A stretch of DNA of 15,521 bases from an uncultured Lachnobacterium sp. (GTDB lineage Bacteria; Bacillota; Clostridia; Lachnospirales; Lachnospiraceae), in contig URYB01000024.1 in assembly GCA_900552085.1 (NCBI GenBank), positions 1 to 15,521 on the forward strand, written 5' to 3'. Below, piece after piece: positions 13,929 through 15,521 of this stretch. Positions within the stretch are counted from its first letter, which is position 1. The number at the start of each line of letters is the position of its first letter. The notes beneath the pieces are model-generated. The model worked only from the letters and a program-made list of their open reading frames with translations. It was not told the origin of the DNA and did not search any database. The translations under genes and the position numbers were made by a program.

Positions 13929-14276
13929 TTATTGAAGTTCACGAATAGAAGAAACCGTTACGTCATAATCAGACTCTAACTTTTCCATCATCTCCGGTGT
14001 TACATCATTCTTTCCGTTTCGTAATGCTTCTGTCACATCATAACTGGATTTGTACAGACGATCCAGTCCCAGATTCTGACAAACACCCTTTAAATTATGA
14101 GCTGCACGAAAAGCTTCTTCGAGATTCTGTGTTTCGAGATTTTTTATAATATTTGCATAACTCTCATCTGCGAGAAATTTAATCAGAAACTTCTCAATCA
14201 GTGCATCATTCTGTAAACGATCTTTTACGGATGCATAATCGCTATCCATATTCTTGTATACCTGCTCAACTGTCAT
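13929..14276 (-). CDS. Single-domain histidine phosphotransfer (Hpt) protein
   Basis: This is a helical 115-aa protein with the Hpt core AFRAAHNLKGVCQNLGLDRLY; its phospho-accepting His is residue 60. Hpt modules relay phosphate between receiver domains in multistep phosphorelays; they have no enzymatic activity of their own. I chose ATG 14276 because GGAG lies 6 nt before it. Two ATGs further up (14291, 14288) add five residues without a ribosome site. It is immediately preceded by a consensus sigma-A promoter overlain by a 14-bp inverted repeat, and followed by a terminator, so it appears to be its own transcription unit. A partner may be the REC-HD-GYP protein encoded downstream; no histidine kinase is in the window, so it is an orphan here. 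Confidence 0.85.
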   Translation of the reverse strand: MTVEQVYKNMDSDYASVKDRLQNDALIEKFLIKFLADESYANIIKNLETQNLEEAFRAAHNLKGVCQNLGLDRLYKSSYDVTEALRNGKNDVTPEMMEKLESDYDVTVSSIRELQ

Positions 14277-14300
14277 TGTTTTCTCCATCATTATATATAG

Positions 14301-14333
14301 TTTGTAAAGATATATTTATTATATCTTTACAAA
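14301..14333. repeat. Perfect 14-bp inverted repeat over the Hpt promoter
   Basis: TTTGTAAAGATATA at 14301-14314 and its exact reverse complement at 14320-14333 flank a 5-nt centre. The repeat covers the -10 box (14318-14323) and the probable transcription start near 14311, a typical position for a repressor operator. In read-through RNA from spoVAC it would also fold into a long hairpin, but no T run follows, so it is a poor intrinsic terminator. I cannot assign it to a known regulator. Confidence 0.8.
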
Positions 14334-14346
14334 TGTTTTCTGTCAA
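14318..14346 (-). promoter_or_regulatory. Consensus sigma-A promoter of the Hpt gene
   Basis: On the minus strand TTGACA (14341-14346) is followed after exactly 17 nt by TATAAT (14318-14323), matching the vegetative consensus at every position. The -35 directly abuts the spoVAC stop codon (14347-14349). Transcription would start near 14311 with a leader of about 35 nt. A promoter this strong usually needs repression, which fits the overlying inverted repeat. Confidence 0.85.
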
Positions 14347-14835
14347 TTAAACTATGCGAAACATCCCTAAAACCCAATAAATAAGCCCCAGTACCCAGCT
14401 CGAAAAAATACCATACAAAATCACCGGCCCTGCTATTTTAAAAATCTGACATCCGATTCCAAATACCTGACCTTCCTTCTGAAATTCGACTGCCGATGAA
14501 CATACTCCATTGGCAAATCCGGTAATCGGGACCAAAGCGCCGGCTCCTCCCCAGTTCGCCAGAAGTCCATAGACATTAAAACTCGTAAGGATCACTGAAA
14601 GCAATACCAGAATCAGGCTGCACCATAACGCCGCATCATCCTGCTTTACTCCGAACACTCCCATTGCAATGTTTAAAATAATCTGTCCCAAAAGACAGAT
14701 TGCGCCTCCCATCACAAAGGCTTTCCCCATATTGGCCCACAGATTATGGGTAGGTGTCACCTGTTTGACATATGCATTGTACTGTTCGTTTCGTTCCTGT
14801 TGCTTTTGATCCATTTGCTGCTGTTTCTGACTCAT
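14347..14835 (-). CDS. spoVAC: Stage V sporulation protein AC (SpoVA channel component)
   Basis: This 162-aa membrane protein matches SpoVAC. A Gln-rich cytoplasmic N-terminus (1-30) leads into TPTHNLWANMGKAFVMGGAI, then several membrane segments and the family block GGAGALVPITGFANGVCSSA with EFQKEGQVFGIGCQIFKIAGP. In Bacillus SpoVAC acts as a mechanosensitive channel for dipicolinate release. The start is ATG 14835, with GGAGGGAG upstream; an ATG at 14859 lacks a ribosome site. The upstream neighbours are a 113-aa gene and spoVAB, but the expected downstream partner spoVAD is missing here and lies at 2858-3901. The stop codon abuts the -35 box of the Hpt promoter. Confidence 0.95.
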   Translation of the reverse strand: MSQKQQQMDQKQQERNEQYNAYVKQVTPTHNLWANMGKAFVMGGAICLLGQIILNIAMGVFGVKQDDAALWCSLILVLLSVILTSFNVYGLLANWGGAGALVPITGFANGVCSSAVEFQKEGQVFGIGCQIFKIAGPVILYGIFSSWVLGLIYWVLGMFRIV

Positions 14836-14885
14836 TCTCTGCTCCCTCCGACACGGCATCTGCGAAGAAACGGAGCATAATCACT

Positions 14886-15227
14886 TTACACAGTTGGATG
14901 AAAGTTCGTTTTTCCCTGCCACAGATCCGGCTCCTGCTCGCCCCATGCAAACAGTTCTTTCATCTGCTCATCATGCTCCGGAAGTGGCTCATACCCTTTG
15001 ACCATAGTGATCAGATAAGCTTCTTTTTCATCCTTTGGTGAAAGCGTGTCAACAACACTCAGCAGGTATTCCGACAACGCCTCCGGTTCCATATCTGCAT
15101 CTGCCGATACATTAAATAATTTTTTTAAAAGTCCTGCGATATAATAAAATTCATAATTGCCAAGCAATACCGATTTTTGCATATTGCATTTTAAAATTAC
15201 ACTCTGACGTGCAATGGATGTTACCAT
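14886..15227 (-). CDS. Unrecognised 113-aa protein between spoVAB and spoVAC
   Basis: I do not recognise this gene. It has a good GAGGAAA site before ATG 15227, a 50-nt gap to spoVAC and a 69-nt gap from spoVAB, and the same orientation, so it is probably a real member of the spoVA unit. The product looks soluble, with no signal peptide or membrane span. The first 35 residues are hydrophobic to basic (ILKCNMQKSVLLGNYEFYYIAGLLKKLF). The rest is acidic and helical (EPEALSEYLLSVVDTLSPKDEKEAYL), ending in an acidic Trp-containing tail (AWGEQEPDLWQGK). In Bacillus subtilis spoVAB is followed directly by spoVAC, so an extra gene here is unusual. It may be a lineage-specific spore protein or an unrelated passenger. 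Confidence 0.7.
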   Translation of the reverse strand: MVTSIARQSVILKCNMQKSVLLGNYEFYYIAGLLKKLFNVSADADMEPEALSEYLLSVVDTLSPKDEKEAYLITMVKGYEPLPEHDEQMKELFAWGEQEPDLWQGKTNFHPTV

Positions 15228-15274
15228 AAATATTTCCTCTTTTCCTGTCTCTTTTGTATGTTCTACTGTCTGTT

Positions 15275-15283
15275 ATTGTACCA
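15275..15283 (-). promoter_or_regulatory. Possible extended -10 promoter between spoVAB and the 113-aa gene
   Basis: On the minus strand TGGTACAAT forms an extended -10 element (TACAAT at 15275-15280) 47 nt upstream of the 113-aa gene. The -35 at 17 nt is poor (CTGGTA). It could give sigma-A expression of the 113-aa gene and spoVAC independent of the spoVAB transcript, but this is a weak call. Confidence 0.3.
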
Positions 15284-15296
15284 CAATCCACACTCT

Positions 15297-15521
15297 TTAC
15301 CAGTACTTTGGCAGACCATATCCGCAGAAAAAATAATACATCGAACCTGCCAGTTTTCCAAATGCCATGGCAATCATAACCCAGCTTAATCCCCGGTTGA
15401 TATACAGCCGTCGAAACAAAATCGGAAATGTATTTAAAATTTCTGCCAGAGCCACTGCGATACAACCAACAAAGATTCCAGCTGCCAGACCATAGATGGT
15501 AACCATCACATGCGCCATCCA
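15297..15521 (-). CDS. spoVAB: Stage V sporulation protein AB, C-terminal part (cut by window edge)
   Basis: The frame is open to the right edge (the edge codon is TGG), so the true start is probably outside the window. The visible 74 residues hold GLAAGIFVGCIAVALAEILNTFPIL, then RRLYINRGLSWVMIAMAFGKLAGSMYYF. This matches the C-terminal half of SpoVAB, where a GLxxGxFVG...AALAEVLNxFPIL motif and a terminal ALGKxxGS segment are typical. SpoVAB is a small integral membrane protein of the SpoVA complex of the forespore inner membrane; its exact role is unclear. An ATG at 15518 exists, but starting there would make the protein about half the family length. The gene order supports the call, since spoVAC follows on the same strand after one small gene. 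Confidence 0.75.
   Translation of the reverse strand, partial: WMAHVMVTIYGLAAGIFVGCIAVALAEILNTFPILFRRLYINRGLSWVMIAMAFGKLAGSMYYFFCGYGLPKYW

Noticed and set aside
15228..15296. Sigma-G promoter upstream of the 113-aa gene (CATACAA)
   Set aside because: The -10 has a mismatch at a key position and there is no TGCATA-like -35 at 17-18 nt.
1..15521. Prophage, transposon, defence or CRISPR system
   Set aside because: No integrase, transposase, Cas, restriction or phage structural motif and no spaced direct-repeat array was found on either strand.

Overview
The window looks like chromosomal DNA of an endospore-forming, anaerobic Clostridia bacterium, most likely a Lachnospiraceae gut commensal (Roseburia/Eubacterium/Blautia-like). 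This rests on the clostridial SpoVA proteins, a glycogen-type alpha-glucan phosphorylase, an inverted-domain family 3 beta-glucosidase, an FapA/DUF342 protein and moderate G+C with strong Shine-Dalgarno sites. The assignment to a family is inference. Nearly all genes are on the minus strand; only the AraC-type regulator is on the plus strand. No tRNA, rRNA, CRISPR array, insertion sequence or phage gene was seen.

Layout from left to right: the 5' end of a glucan phosphorylase gene (minus, cut by the window edge); a 243-nt divergent spacer with repeated TATTCAC motifs; an AraC-family regulator (plus) whose stop overlaps the stop of a PAP2 phosphatase; an Asn/Thr/Asp-rich lipoprotein upstream of the PAP2 gene; spoVAEb and spoVAD; apt; trmO, carrying an in-frame TGA at codon 29; a 730-aa protein with a cyclic-nucleotide-binding-like N-terminus; an inverted GH3 beta-glucosidase; a 63-aa small protein; a REC-HD-GYP response regulator; an FapA/DUF342 protein with N-terminal tandem repeats; a single-domain Hpt protein; spoVAC; an unrecognised 113-aa gene; and the C-terminal part of spoVAB at the right edge.

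The main theme is sporulation. The genes follow the usual spoVA order (AB, AC, AD, AEb on the minus strand), but about 10.4 kb of unrelated genes lies between spoVAC and spoVAD. That block holds a signalling set (Hpt, FapA, HD-GYP), a saccharide set (GH3, the 730-aa protein, trmO) and apt. The detached spoVAD-spoVAEb pair has its own near-perfect forespore sigma-G promoter overlapping the apt stop codon. A second, closely matching sigma-G promoter precedes the lipoprotein-PAP2 pair, which suggests that these two unstudied genes are also expressed in the forespore.

The signalling set begins with a textbook sigma-A promoter (TTGACA-N17-TATAAT) whose -35 box abuts the spoVAC stop codon. A perfect 14-bp inverted repeat overlies its -10 region. 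GH3, the 730-aa protein and trmO form a tight operon (gaps of 3 and 9 nt) behind an extended -10 promoter.
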